This document shows positions 1-8,219 of a stretch of DNA of 59,845 nucleotides, piece after piece. Source of the stretch: an uncultured Eubacteriales bacterium (GTDB lineage: Bacteria; Bacillota; Clostridia; Oscillospirales; Oscillospiraceae); the NCBI GenBank assembly GCA_900317905.1, contig ONIN01000010.1, positions 1-59,845 of the forward strand, given 5' to 3'. The notes under the pieces were generated by a model. It was not told where the DNA came from and made no database searches. It saw only the letters and a list, made by a program, of their open reading frames with translations. The translations under genes and the position numbers were made by a program. Every line of letters starts with the position of its first letter. The stretch's first letter is position 1.

Positions 1-197
1 GTACCAATGAGGTACTCCAGATCCTTGGAGCTCTTCAGGCCAGCGGCCTTGCAGACCTCGTCCATAGCTGCGACAGCGCTCTGCTCAGCGTTGATCTTGC
101 TGCGGATGGTGGCGTCGGCAACCATCTTGCCGGCCTCGTCGAGAATAACTGCCTTGGTGTAGGTGGAGCCCACGTCGCAGCCGCCAAAATATTTCAT
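1..197 (-). CDS. 2-hydroxyacyl-CoA dehydratase activator, N-terminal part
   Basis: This is the first 65 codons of a BadF/BadG/HgdC-type activator; the rest lies beyond the window edge. In this family a homodimer with one [4Fe-4S] cluster uses ATP to push an electron into the dehydratase. The visible N-terminus contains GGCDVGSTYTKAVILD, the phosphate-binding loop of the ASKHA fold (acetate kinase/Hsp70-like). The ATG at 197 follows an AAAGGAG site. It lies 21 bases after the dehydratase subunit gene, in the same direction, which fits a subunit-subunit-activator operon. The cluster-binding cysteines are not in view. Confidence 0.88.
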   Translation of the reverse strand, partial: MKYFGGCDVGSTYTKAVILDEAGKMVADATIRSKINAEQSAVAAMDEVCKAAGLKSSKDLEYLIG

Positions 198-218
198 CAC
201 AATAACTCCTTTCTATTG

Positions 219-2006
219 TTACATCGTTACATCGTCCGCGAAGTCCAGCAGACTTTCGTCGATCGGTTCCGCGTTCATCACCGTGCGCATATAGCTGCTC
301 ACGGTATCACGCATGGTGCGTCTGGAGACCGTGCGCGGGTCCATCAGATCATGCGGGATCCAGATTAGATGCAGACCTAGTTCGCGTCCCTGCTCATCCA
401 GAATGCCCTGCACTGTAGCCATGTTCTTGCAGGCCACGTGCTGCCACATGATGACGATGTTGGCGTTCCATTCCTCGCACTGCTTCCAGAGCTCCGTGAC
501 CACATTGTGGTAACCGCCGTTGGTGTGGCGGCGCATGACCATGCGTTCGTACAGGCGGGCCAGATCGCGCAGCGCCTCGTCCTTGTCCTCGGTCTCGAGG
601 GGCTTCGTGAAGTTCAAAGACTCCATCTCCACCACCACGTTCACACCCCAGCAGTTGGCAAGCCAGTTGGAGAAGTTTGCGTAGTAGTGCGGTGGGCAGG
701 ACCATACAATGGCGCGATAACGCATCTTGTTGCGCCACGCCTCTTCCTTCTGCTCGTAGGCCTTCATGAGGAGCTTGTCCACCTTTTTGCAGGATTTGAT
801 GGTGCGCGGATCGAGACCGCCGTCCATCTCATAGTTCCACTTGCGGTACAGCTCGACGCTGGGGCCGATCAGCTGCGGATAGTTGGTCTTGTTGACTTCC
901 CATTTCTGCAGCTCGTACTGCGTCTCCGTGTTGAAGCGGCGGATGCTCTCAAAGTAGGCGTCCCAGTTCCACTTGGCTCCGGTCTGCTCCTCCACGAAGC
1001 GGATGCAGTCCTTGACGTCCTGCACGGCAGCGTCGAGGGTCTTTTCATCCTCATACCGCACGGGGAAGCAGAGGTGATATACCGGCAGATCCGGGAAACG
1101 TCTCGCAACATAGCTGGAGGCCATGACCGAGCCGTCGCAGGGCATGGAGCTGGAGATAAAGCAGCTGCCCATGTGCGGCAGCGCATCCAGCACCAGCGAG
1201 CCGCACTCGGAGCTCGGCACCGGGCAGGTGTCTGCCGGGAGACCGAAGGACTCCACCGCGTCGATATAGGGCACGCAGATGAGCTGATCCATCTCGGATA
1301 CCATAAACACCGGGAAGAGCTGATACGGAATGCCGATCAGATCCGGGAAGCCGCCCATGATCTGGCTCATGGTCATCTCGTCAAAGAGGACGACCTTCTT
1401 GTTCAGCTCCGCGCTGTTTCCATTCTTGGCGTCGCCCTTGGCAAGCAGCACCAGGTTCTCTGCCGCATACCGGAACATGCAGAGGGTCAGCTCATGGCTC
1501 ATCCGCAGATTCGATCCGCGCAGACCCATCAGGTTCTTGTCCATGAAGCTGTGGCAGCAGAAATAGGAGATCATCCAGCGATAGTACAGAGCGCTGTTCA
1601 GCGCAGGAACCAGATCCTTGGAGAAGGTCGTCAGGAGCACGCCCCATAATCTGGCCCACTCATAAAAATCATAGATCGTGTCCTTCACGCCGCGCCATTC
1701 GCGCCGGACCGGCGCAAAGCAGCCCTCGCGGTAGAGACGGCCAAGATGCTTTTCACCGTAGCGGATGGCCTCCAGCTTTTCCTCCGGCGTGCATGCGGCA
1801 AAGGCGCGATATTCCTCTGAGATGCGCTTGCCGTCCGCCTTCAGGGTCTCGACCCAATCCTGACCGAACTTTTTCCAGTCGGTCTCCTTCAGCATGCCGC
1901 CGAAAATGCCGGCGACCTCTTTGAAATTCTTCCACTGCGCCTTCCAGTCGATGTTGTTTTTCGCTCTGTAAAGCGCGGGATTCGGATATTTCGGTGTCTT
2001 TTCCAT
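219..2006 (-). CDS. 2-hydroxyacyl-CoA dehydratase / benzoyl-CoA reductase family subunit (595 aa)
   Basis: This is a large-subunit homologue of the HgdA/HgdB/BcrB-C family, which binds a [4Fe-4S] cluster and removes water from 2-hydroxyacyl-CoA through a ketyl radical. At 595 residues it is longer than the usual 380-480, and the extra length is mainly an N-terminal region of over 100 residues rich in Trp, Lys and Glu. Cysteines possibly used for the cluster occur in the central and C-terminal parts (YFCCHSF, ADTCPVPSSEC, SMPCDG, VWSCPPHYY). The ATG at 2006 follows AGAGGTG and overlaps the TGA of the upstream subunit, so the two are translationally coupled. A TTG at 2009 is less likely as start. 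The substrate cannot be told from sequence. Confidence 0.85.
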   Translation of the reverse strand: MEKTPKYPNPALYRAKNNIDWKAQWKNFKEVAGIFGGMLKETDWKKFGQDWVETLKADGKRISEEYRAFAACTPEEKLEAIRYGEKHLGRLYREGCFAPVRREWRGVKDTIYDFYEWARLWGVLLTTFSKDLVPALNSALYYRWMISYFCCHSFMDKNLMGLRGSNLRMSHELTLCMFRYAAENLVLLAKGDAKNGNSAELNKKVVLFDEMTMSQIMGGFPDLIGIPYQLFPVFMVSEMDQLICVPYIDAVESFGLPADTCPVPSSECGSLVLDALPHMGSCFISSSMPCDGSVMASSYVARRFPDLPVYHLCFPVRYEDEKTLDAAVQDVKDCIRFVEEQTGAKWNWDAYFESIRRFNTETQYELQKWEVNKTNYPQLIGPSVELYRKWNYEMDGGLDPRTIKSCKKVDKLLMKAYEQKEEAWRNKMRYRAIVWSCPPHYYANFSNWLANCWGVNVVVEMESLNFTKPLETEDKDEALRDLARLYERMVMRRHTNGGYHNVVTELWKQCEEWNANIVIMWQHVACKNMATVQGILDEQGRELGLHLIWIPHDLMDPRTVSRRTMRDTVSSYMRTVMNAEPIDESLLDFADDVTM

Positions 2007-3223
2007 CAAACCGCACCTCTTTCTCTTTGGATCCGTTTGATCTCCAGGGACTCCACAAACGCCTGCACGCGGGTGCGAAGCTGGCCGGAGCTGCCGTTGG
2101 AATACACGCGGTCGATGCTCAGCACCGGCCAGCCGTACTCCTCGTGCACGACATGGCTTGCGAGCGCGCGCTCAAAGCCCCAATAGTCGCAGTACTTCAT
2201 CTGTTCATAAATGATGCCGTCGGCATGGAATTCTCGTGCCAACCGATCGGCGGTGTCACGGCGCTGCTGCACCTTTTCATCGGAGATGTAGCGTGCGCAT
2301 TCACCGACCTCCATGTAATGGCGGCAGATCTGCTTGAGGGCGTCCTCCTCGTCGTTCAGCTCGATGACCTCGCGGCCCGGCGTGGAGCCGAAGCAGTAAC
2401 GGTCGGAGACGACCAGCGCGCCGACGTCCTCAATGAGCTTTGTGAGACTGGGATCGTCGATCTCGCTGCCCACGATGGCGACCCGTGCCCGGAAGGGAGA
2501 TTTCGAATCCGGCTTGCGCGTTTTCAGCTCCACGAGGGTTTCGCGCAGATACGGGAGGATCAGCCGTGTGGGGCAGGTATAGCTCACCAGATTCATGATA
2601 TGGAACTCATAGCCGGTGATGATCGGTTTTTCCGCCTTGCGCATCTCGCCAATCTCAGAAATGATGGCGCACATTTCGTTATGCTCCCGGACGGCAGCGC
2701 GGAGCGCAGCATCGGAGGTGTCAACGCCAAAGACCTCGGTCAGACGATCCAGCACGTTCACGCGCATCTGCTCCACATAGGAGTCAATGTAATAATCCGT
2801 GACCTTCAGCGGCATGTCCGTGTGCGTAACGAAGAAGTCCGGCTTCTCGTTCACGTTCAGGATCTCAAAATGCTCCATCGCGCGATTCATGGCCGAGCAG
2901 GCGTCCACACCTATCATTGCGTCCAGAAACTGATAGCCGCCCTCAATGGCGCGCTCGACCAGCGCGCGGGCATAGTCGCAGGTGTAGTTGGACATATAAT
3001 ACGTTGCGATGTCCAGCGAGCCGGTCTTCGGCGCCCGCAGGCGCACGGAGAAACAGCGGTCTACGTTGAGAAGCACCTCCGGAATGTGGAAGCAGGTATA
3101 GCCCAGTGTGACGCCGCCCTCCTCGTGCGCCTGCCGCACAAGCTCGTTGTTCGCGTCCTCCAGAAGGCTTTCAAAGTAGATCAGATGCTTCAAATCTTTC
3201 AAAGTGACCCCTTCTTTCTGCAT
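2006..3223 (-). CDS. 2-hydroxyacyl-CoA dehydratase family subunit (405 aa)
   Basis: Second subunit of the dehydratase, also of the 2-hydroxyglutaryl-CoA dehydratase D-component family and of ordinary family length. Conserved-looking Cys positions include GYTCFHIPE near residue 44, SNYTCDYAR near 79, GVDACSAMNR near 106, SYTCPTR and KYCDYWGFERA. It is the first gene of the leftward operon and is followed without a gap by the 595-aa subunit and then the activator. The ATG at 3223 has no good ribosome site. An internal TTG, seven codons in and preceded by AAGGGG, is a possible alternative start. Substrates known for the family include 2-hydroxyglutaryl-, lactoyl-, phenyllactoyl- and 2-hydroxyisocaproyl-CoA; this one is not assigned. 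Confidence 0.86.
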   Translation of the reverse strand: MQKEGVTLKDLKHLIYFESLLEDANNELVRQAHEEGGVTLGYTCFHIPEVLLNVDRCFSVRLRAPKTGSLDIATYYMSNYTCDYARALVERAIEGGYQFLDAMIGVDACSAMNRAMEHFEILNVNEKPDFFVTHTDMPLKVTDYYIDSYVEQMRVNVLDRLTEVFGVDTSDAALRAAVREHNEMCAIISEIGEMRKAEKPIITGYEFHIMNLVSYTCPTRLILPYLRETLVELKTRKPDSKSPFRARVAIVGSEIDDPSLTKLIEDVGALVVSDRYCFGSTPGREVIELNDEEDALKQICRHYMEVGECARYISDEKVQQRRDTADRLAREFHADGIIYEQMKYCDYWGFERALASHVVHEEYGWPVLSIDRVYSNGSSGQLRTRVQAFVESLEIKRIQRERGAV

Positions 3224-3285
3224 GAAAATGTGTCGGTTTTCCGACTTCCTATGATGATTGTATCACGGGGCACGCAAGAATGATA

Positions 3286-3306
3286 ATATTTTGTCAGGCA
3301 AAATAT
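3286..3306. promoter_or_regulatory. Inverted repeat between dehydratase operon and lysR
   Basis: ATATTTTG and CAAAATAT form perfect 8-bp arms around TCAGG. The site lies in the 174-bp gap between the leftward dehydratase operon and the rightward LysR gene, which is where a LysR-type regulator usually binds (T-N11-A dyads). A weak leftward promoter with -10 TACAAT (complement of 3257-3262) and no good -35 lies just inside it, as expected for an activator-dependent promoter. Confidence 0.55.
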
Positions 3307-3345
3307 ATAATTGCACAGTATTATAAACGCATATCGATCTGGTTA

Positions 3346-3374
3346 TGTACAAAGTGGTCGAAATGTAGTATAAT
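3346..3374 (+). promoter_or_regulatory. Likely lysR promoter
   Basis: TGTACA and TATAAT are separated by 17 bases, 24 bases before the LysR start codon. The -10 box is perfect and the -35 box matches 4 of 6. Confidence 0.55.
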
Positions 3375-3397
3375 ATCAAACAATAGGGGGTGTTGTC

Positions 3398-4297
3398 ATG
3401 GAACTGCGAGATATGAAGTATTTCTGCACTGCTGCGGAACTCGGTTCTGTCACCAAGGCGGCAACAGCATTGGGCGTATCGCAGCCGTTCGTGACGAAAA
3501 TCATCACACAGATGGAGCGGGAAATCGGCACACAGCTTTTCGACATTGAGAGCCGGCACATCGTCCTAAACCAGTACGGCGAAACCTTTTACAAATCCGC
3601 CAGAGATATTCTGAATCAGGTGGACGCTCTGATAGCAAAAATGGACGAAATGCTGGGCAGATCAGAAAACACAATCTCATTTATGTTCAACACTTCCGGA
3701 TATCTTGAGCCAATCGTCACTGCTTTCCGGGCGAAATACCCGGAGCGTTCCATTTCCATGACCTTTGCCAAGCGGGACGAGATCATCGATGCACTGAACA
3801 CCAACAAGGTGGACTTTGCACTGACGATGCCACCCATCACCGGCGAGGAATCCAAGATGATTGAATCGATGAATGCCTTTAAGGATTCCGGAAGCGTGCT
3901 GCTCCCGCCAGACAGCCCCCTGCTGGAAAAGGAGTTCCTCGCATGGGAGGATCTGAAAGACCTATCCTACATCATTTCCCCCAAGGGTTGCGGCGTCCGG
4001 GACGTGATAGACGCCGCGTTCGATCGGTTCGGTGTCCCGCTGAAAATAGCATATGAGATCAATGATTTCGCACTGCAGATCAGCATGGTGAAGAGCGGCG
4101 CAGGCGCAGCATTCTGCGGAATAGTGCAAAAAGAGGATCCAACCATTGGCGCGTATTGTAGAAGAATCAAAATTGACCGCGCCTACGCTGCGGTCGGAGT
4201 CAGCTATAATAAATATAGGCACATGTCGCCCAATATGGTGGAGTTCCAGCGATTCATGCGCAACTTCTTCGAGAAGATGAAGGAGCGGTATTCCTGA
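3398..4297 (+). CDS. LysR-type transcriptional regulator
   Basis: 299 residues, the standard LysR length. Residues 1-60 form the winged helix-turn-helix (MELRDMKYFCTAAELGSVTK, then an AATALGVSQPFVTK recognition helix). The rest matches the two-lobed effector-binding domain. The ATG follows AGGGGGTG. It is transcribed divergently from the dehydratase operon across a palindrome, the classic arrangement for a regulator of the neighbouring catabolic genes. The co-inducer is probably the substrate or a pathway intermediate; that is inference. Confidence 0.9.
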   Translation: MELRDMKYFCTAAELGSVTKAATALGVSQPFVTKIITQMEREIGTQLFDIESRHIVLNQYGETFYKSARDILNQVDALIAKMDEMLGRSENTISFMFNTSGYLEPIVTAFRAKYPERSISMTFAKRDEIIDALNTNKVDFALTMPPITGEESKMIESMNAFKDSGSVLLPPDSPLLEKEFLAWEDLKDLSYIISPKGCGVRDVIDAAFDRFGVPLKIAYEINDFALQISMVKSGAGAAFCGIVQKEDPTIGAYCRRIKIDRAYAAVGVSYNKYRHMSPNMVEFQRFMRNFFEKMKERYS

Positions 4298-4427
4298 AAG
4301 CATAGTGGCAACACCATGGCAACAGAAAATCGGATAGCCCATATTCATGGGATAATGTGAGCAATCAAAATACTGTGTGATAAATCACCCATACAAAATT
4401 GTTTAAGTTAACGATCTTGTGATCGAA

Positions 4428-4437
4428 TACGAATAAT
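4428..4437. repeat. TACGAATAAT motif, possible operator half-site or element edge
   Basis: The same 10 bases occur in the operator palindrome at 6391-6400, and 9 of the 10 occur again at 20403-20411. Here it lies outside the integrase gene. It may be a stray repressor half-site or part of a junction. It is too short to decide. Confidence 0.25.
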
Positions 4438-4456
4438 TAAAATCATCTTTCCGAGT

Positions 4457-4499
4457 CCGGAATGTGCTGTGTTTTCAGCGTGTTCCGGGCTTTCTTTTT
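4457..4499 (+). terminator. Rho-independent terminator
   Basis: CCGGAATGTGCTG and CAGCGTGTTCCGG form a 13-bp stem with two mismatches around a TGTTTT loop, followed by GGCTTTCTTTTT. It lies 160 bases after lysR, just outside the integrase end of the mobile region. It may belong to lysR or be part of the element boundary. Confidence 0.7.
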
Positions 4500-4506
4500 G
4501 ATTTGC

Positions 4507-4545
4507 GGCTACAAAATGGCTACAAATCAAGAATTTTTTGTAGCC
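4507..4545. repeat. GGCTACA doublet beside the integrase (candidate element end)
   Basis: GGCTACA-AAAT-GGCTACAAA (4507-4526) is followed by an inverted TGTAGCC (4539-4545) at the very end of the integrase gene. The same doublet with a 4-base spacer recurs at 20280-20300. Short repeats beside integrase genes can be arm-type sites or att junctions. No integration test is possible here. Confidence 0.4.
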
Positions 4546-4546
4546 A

Positions 4547-5623
4547 TCAGGCGGATGCAAGGGCATCCAGTCTGTTGGCTACTTCTGTTTGCTTGCTGGG
4601 ATAAAGGTGGCTGTAAGTGCCGATGGTCGTCTGCACCCGCTCATGTCCGAGGCGCTCCGCAATCAGCAGTGGGGAGAATCCCAGTTCCACCAGCAGGCTT
4701 GCGTGGCTGTGCCGAAGGTCGTGAACGCGAATCCGTTTCACCCCGGCTTTTTTACACCCATCCTCCATCTCGTGATAAAGAAAGCTTTTTGTGTAGGGGA
4801 ACATCCGATCTGAGTCTTGTAATTCAAAGCACTGCGCCATGTAGTTTGTCAGACAGGTTTTCAGAACTTCAGGAATCATGATCACCCGATTGCTTTTGGG
4901 CGTTTTCGGGTCTGTGATCACATCTTCACCGTTCAGCCGCTGATAACTCTTGTTGATCCGGATTTTGCAGTGTTCAAGATCTACATCTGCCGGAGTCAGG
5001 GCCAGCAGCTCACCTTCACGCATGCCGGTGTAATACAGCGTCATGAACACAGCATAGGCAGCCGGCCTGTCACGGATCGCCTCAATGAAGGCGTCAAACT
5101 CCGCCTTGGTCCAAAATATCATCTCATCCGCATCATGCTTTCCCATGCTCCCTGCTTTCCGACAGGGGTTTTCTTTCAGCCCATAATACTTTACGGCGTA
5201 ATTGAAAATCGCGGTGAGCTGATTGTTGATCGTTTTGAGATACGTGGCGGAATAGGGCTTTCCGTTCTCGTCACGATAACTGGTCAATGTATTCTGCCAT
5301 TGGCGCACATCGGTGGGCTTGATTTCATTGAGCGGCATTTTCCCGAAATACGGAGTGACCTTCAAATCGATCAAAAACCGTTTGTTGGCAACGGTCGAGG
5401 CTTTCAGCCGGTTCTCCATATCCTGCATATAGATCTCAATAAAATCCGCGAACTTCATTCCCAAACTGGAAGTTGCCTGATTCAGATAATCATGCTCCCA
5501 TTGGAGGGCTTCCCGCTTGGTCTGGAAGCCGCGTTTCTTTTTGTGGATGGTTTTGCCCGTCCAGTCCGTGACGCGAATCTGCGACATCCATTTTCCGGTT
5601 TTACTGTCCTTTGTGACTGACAT
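4547..5623 (-). CDS. int: Tyrosine recombinase / integrase (Tn916/phage type)
   Basis: 358 residues. The N-terminal 60 residues are a beta-rich arm-binding domain (GKWMSQIRVTDWTGKTIHKK). A SAM-like core-binding domain follows to about residue 165. The catalytic domain then shows the family residues: Arg in YYTGMREGELL, the HDLRHSHASLL box, LGHERVQTT, and the nucleophile Tyr in GTYSHLYP. It is full length and looks intact. The ATG at 5623 follows AAGGAG. It catalyses excision and integration of the surrounding element, and its neighbours are an XRE repressor and replication-type genes. The gene points toward the candidate element end at 4.5 kb. Confidence 0.93.
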   Translation of the reverse strand: MSVTKDSKTGKWMSQIRVTDWTGKTIHKKKRGFQTKREALQWEHDYLNQATSSLGMKFADFIEIYMQDMENRLKASTVANKRFLIDLKVTPYFGKMPLNEIKPTDVRQWQNTLTSYRDENGKPYSATYLKTINNQLTAIFNYAVKYYGLKENPCRKAGSMGKHDADEMIFWTKAEFDAFIEAIRDRPAAYAVFMTLYYTGMREGELLALTPADVDLEHCKIRINKSYQRLNGEDVITDPKTPKSNRVIMIPEVLKTCLTNYMAQCFELQDSDRMFPYTKSFLYHEMEDGCKKAGVKRIRVHDLRHSHASLLVELGFSPLLIAERLGHERVQTTIGTYSHLYPSKQTEVANRLDALASA

Positions 5624-5660
5624 TACTTCTCCTTTCTTTCAGACTCAGACCTCGACAAGA

Positions 5661-6269
5661 TCAATTGTCGCCGTCCTGTGAGAATTGTGCATTCAAATAC
5701 GCTTTTCGTTTTGCTACGCTTTCTTCGAGCGACAGCTCCACTTCTTCTTTGTACTTTACTTCCGTCCTATGGTAGTAAGCCAGGATTTGCTCCTCCCATT
5801 TATGGAGCGTTTCATAACTCGAGGCATAGGTGCGAAGATCATCTCTTCGATGCTCCCATTCTTCCAGGAACAGGCACATATCTGCGTTGTATATTGCCTC
5901 TTTGTTTTTTCCATTGAAGGTCAAGGAGCACTCCCATTCGTCGTAGTGGGGCGGTCTCCGAACGTCAATGCGGAAATCAAGTCCTTCCACCCGATTGATA
6001 TGGAAGAGGAAGTTCATCACATCTGCCAGATTGCGAATGGGATCGATCTGCGAATCATAGCCGAGCAGATAGATCGGCGTCGTGTTCAGCACCTCGGACA
6101 GCTGATTGATCATGGAGATCGAAACCTCAATTTCACCGGTTTCATATTTTTGGACGGTGCGAAGCGATTTTCCGAGGGTATCAGCCAGTTCCTGTTGGCT
6201 GAGTCCCTTCAATCTTCGGAGCAGCTTAATCCGAAGTCCAATGGTGGATTCATCGATTTTTGCCATCAT
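5661..6269 (-). CDS. XRE-family repressor of the mobile element
   Basis: 202 residues. A Cro/C1-type helix-turn-helix occupies residues 10-70 (LKGLSQQELADTLGKSLRTV, then YETGEI). A C-terminal part of about 130 residues resembles no domain I recognise. It is read divergently from the small HTH, RepA-like and DnaC-like genes across a region with two good promoters and a TACGAAT palindrome, which suggests control of element excision and replication. Either ATG at 6269 or 6266 could start it; GAGGTGA precedes both. Confidence 0.85.
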   Translation of the reverse strand: MMAKIDESTIGLRIKLLRRLKGLSQQELADTLGKSLRTVQKYETGEIEVSISMINQLSEVLNTTPIYLLGYDSQIDPIRNLADVMNFLFHINRVEGLDFRIDVRRPPHYDEWECSLTFNGKNKEAIYNADMCLFLEEWEHRRDDLRTYASSYETLHKWEEQILAYYHRTEVKYKEEVELSLEESVAKRKAYLNAQFSQDGDN

Positions 6270-6285
6270 TATTCACCTCGTCCAT

Positions 6286-6314
6286 ATCATATCACAACAA
6301 AATACGAATTTCAA
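6286..6314 (-). promoter_or_regulatory. Promoter of the XRE repressor
   Basis: On the minus strand TTGAAA, 17 bases, then TATGAT. The spacer contains ATTCGTAT, a half-site of the nearby palindrome, so autorepression is plausible. Confidence 0.7.
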
Positions 6315-6337
6315 GTGCATATTATCTAGTTTTAAAG

Positions 6338-6366
6338 TTGACAAACGCATTTTAAATTCCTATAAT
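6338..6366 (+). promoter_or_regulatory. Strong consensus promoter for the xis/rep genes
   Basis: TTGACA and TATAAT are both perfect consensus boxes with a 17-base spacer. It points at the small HTH gene at 6457 and is probably the main element promoter held down by the XRE repressor. Confidence 0.85.
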
Positions 6367-6381
6367 GGATATGCACTAATA

Positions 6382-6397
6382 ATTCGTATTTACGAAT
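6382..6397. promoter_or_regulatory. Operator palindrome ATTCGTA-TT-TACGAAT
   Basis: A perfect 7-bp inverted repeat 15 bases downstream of the -10 box of the rightward promoter. A further TACGAAT half-site at 6303-6309 lies in the leftward promoter. This is typical placement for a Cro/C1-type operator. Confidence 0.65.
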
Positions 6398-6456
6398 AAT
6401 CTTGTTAACGGACGAATCAGCAGTGCAAGTTTAGACAAAAGAAAGGAGGGGTGCCA

Positions 6457-6663
6457 ATGAGAGGACAGTTTGTGACTGCCGAAGATGTGCAGGAGATCCT
6501 CGGCGTCAGCCGCAGCAAGGCTTATCAGATCGTGCAGAGCATGAATCGCGAGCTGAAGGCGGCTGGCTACATCACAATCGCCGGGCGATGTCCGACACAA
6601 TATTTCCTGCAGAAATTTTACGGTTTGCAAATTGAAGGGAGGAAAGAATGCGCACAGCAATAA
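6457..6663 (+). CDS. Small HTH protein, excisionase-like or replication-associated
   Basis: 68 residues, starting at the ATG after AAAGGAGGGG; a GTG six bases earlier is less likely. The fold is a short MerR/excisionase-like helix-turn-helix (TAEDVQEILGVSRSKAYQIV) with a basic C-terminus. Such proteins commonly sit next to the integrase and replication genes of integrative elements and act as directionality factor or DNA-binding accessory protein. First gene behind the consensus promoter. Confidence 0.7.
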   Translation: MRGQFVTAEDVQEILGVSRSKAYQIVQSMNRELKAAGYITIAGRCPTQYFLQKFYGLQIEGRKECAQQ

Positions 6664-6794
6664 AAGAAATGACCGCCCCGAAATCCTCTGTTGCAGCAGA
6701 GACGGGACAGTCATCCGAAATGAATTCTGCAGTCAGTATAGCGCAAACGCTGCCGGCTGGCAAGGAAAACTTTTCCGGGAGGCGGATGCCGTGA
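6648..6794 (+). CDS. Small coupled ORF, unknown (48 aa)
   Basis: Starts at the ATG after GGGAGGAAAG, overlaps the end of the HTH gene by 16 bases, and ends in TGATG with the start of the next gene. The 48-residue product is rich in Ser, Thr, Ala and Met and has no recognisable domain. The good ribosome site and the stop/start overlap suggest it is translated. It could be a leader that couples translation of the RepA-like protein. Confidence 0.5.
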   Translation: MRTAIKEMTAPKSSVAAETGQSSEMNSAVSIAQTLPAGKENFSGRRMP

Positions 6795-7279
6795 TGCAGT
6801 ACATGACGGCTTCTAGCAAGCCGCCGCCGTATCTGATGTACCCCAGATTCCTGATGAATCTGGAGCTGTCCGACACGGCAAAGCTGCTGTACATCCACCT
6901 TTTGGACCGCGCCAGGGTGTCCCAGCGGACACCCGGCTGGTCGGACGAGTGGGGGCGGATCTTCCTTCACTATCCGATTCGGGAACTGGCGCGCACCATT
7001 CACCACGGGGAAACGGTGGTGAAAGCCGCCCTCGCCGATCTGGAGAAGGCAGAACTGATCCGGCGCAAACGGGAAGGGATTGGGAAGCCGAACCGGATCT
7101 ACGTCCGCATTCCCGACGGCGGAAATCCGACCGCGAGACAGGCGGGAAACCGTCCGTCTGATGGGTGGAAAACCGGCGGTCAGACGGGCGGAATTCCGCC
7201 CACTAATAAGAACAATAGAATAAGAGCTATGAATATAAACCAAAGGAGATATGATTGCAGCGACGAGGAGAGCTTGTGA
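6794..7279 (+). CDS. RepA_N-like replication initiator (161 aa)
   Basis: The N-terminal 110 residues match the winged-helix RepA N-terminal domain of Firmicute plasmids and integrative elements (PPPYLMYPRFLMNLELSDTA, then LLYIHLLDRAR and the REGIGKPNRIYV wing). The Gly/Asn/Thr-rich tail is short, so the protein is compact compared with full RepA proteins of 250-400 residues. The ATG overlaps the preceding TGA, and the stop overlaps the GTG start of the DnaC-like gene. Likely role: origin recognition for replication of the excised element. Confidence 0.75.
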   Translation: MQYMTASSKPPPYLMYPRFLMNLELSDTAKLLYIHLLDRARVSQRTPGWSDEWGRIFLHYPIRELARTIHHGETVVKAALADLEKAELIRRKREGIGKPNRIYVRIPDGGNPTARQAGNRPSDGWKTGGQTGGIPPTNKNNRIRAMNINQRRYDCSDEESL

Positions 7280-8073
7280 GAGATTTGCGTGTGGATGAAT
7301 TCATTGGTGAGGACGGGCTGATTCATTGCAAAGCCTGCGGAAGCGCACGGCAGATGCGAATTACGATCTGCGGCACACGGCGGACGGTCACGTGTCTCTG
7401 CACCTGCCAGACAGAGAAACGGGATCTCAAAGATGAGGAGTATTACCTCCAGGCGAGAAAGGCGGAGATACAGCAAATGAAATCGGACGGTCTGCAGGAT
7501 GCTGCGCTCCAGCGCTGCACCTTCGCGAACGATTTGGGTTACCAGCCCGAGAGCGCAAAGCTCCGCGCCTATGTCGAGCAGTTCCCCGCCATGCGCAAGC
7601 GCGGTGCAGGACTGCTGCTCTGGGGTGACGTCGGCACCGGGAAGACGTTTCTCGCCGCCTGCATCGCCAACGCTCTGCTCGATCAGGGTATCCCGGTGCG
7701 GATGCCCGTGACGGGCGAGCTGCTGAACAAGCTCATGGGAATCTACCCCGGCGAGCGCAACGCGTTCCTGAAGAGCCTGAACGCCTGCAGCCTTCTGATC
7801 CTCGATGATCTTGGCATGGAGCACAGTTCGGAGTTTGCCATGACACAGTTGTTCAACATCGTGGACGGGCGTTACCGCACCGGCAAGCCGCTGATCGTCA
7901 CGACGAATCTGACGCTGCAGGAGCTGAAAAACCCGCCGGATCTTGTGCACCGGCGGATATACGACCGCCTGCTCGAGATGTGTACGCCGATCAGGATCAA
8001 CGGTCAGAACGTCCGCCAGCTCCGCTCGCAGGAGCAGATGAAGGCTATGAAAGCGTGCCTCTCTGCCGGTTAA
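7276..8073 (+). CDS. DnaC/IstB-like AAA+ helicase loader
   Basis: 265 residues from a GTG that overlaps the preceding TGA (GTGA) and follows GAGGAGA. An N-terminal zinc-ribbon-like patch (C18, C21, C32, C40, C42, C44) is followed by an AAA+ domain with Walker A WGDVGTGKT at residues 117-124, Walker B LLILDDLG near 174-180, and sensor residues in VTTNLTL. The family loads the replicative helicase onto an origin opened by the initiator, which fits its place after the RepA-like gene. IstB-type transposition helpers are related, but no IstA transposase is present. Confidence 0.88.
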   Translation: MRDLRVDEFIGEDGLIHCKACGSARQMRITICGTRRTVTCLCTCQTEKRDLKDEEYYLQARKAEIQQMKSDGLQDAALQRCTFANDLGYQPESAKLRAYVEQFPAMRKRGAGLLLWGDVGTGKTFLAACIANALLDQGIPVRMPVTGELLNKLMGIYPGERNAFLKSLNACSLLILDDLGMEHSSEFAMTQLFNIVDGRYRTGKPLIVTTNLTLQELKNPPDLVHRRIYDRLLEMCTPIRINGQNVRQLRSQEQMKAMKACLSAG

Positions 8074-8092
8074 AACCCGCAAAACAGCTGTC

Positions 8093-8121
8093 GCCCACCC
8101 CGGACGGCAGCTGTTATTTTT
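8093..8121 (+). terminator. Rho-independent terminator after the DnaC-like gene
   Basis: AACAGCTG and CAGCTGTT pair around a short loop and are followed by ATTTTTA. Confidence 0.75.
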
Positions 8122-8184
8122 ATGGTCAAAAATGGCGTGGTCAGTTTTTATCAAGCAACGTCTGTGTTACACCACAGACTGATT

Positions 8185-8205
8185 TTAGGGGCGGTGCGCC
8201 CCTAA
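8185..8205. repeat. Perfect palindrome TTAGGGGCG-GTG-CGCCCCTAA
   Basis: A 9-bp perfect stem with a 3-base loop, preceded by a smaller CTGTG/CACAG dyad at 8162-8177. It lies between the replication genes and the next convergent gene. It may be a bidirectional terminator or part of an origin region. Confidence 0.5.
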
Positions 8206-8219
8206 GACCCCTGCCTTTT

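Noticed and set aside
7276-8073. IstB transposition helper of an IS21-type element
   Set aside because: No IstA transposase or terminal repeats nearby, while a RepA-like gene overlaps its start.
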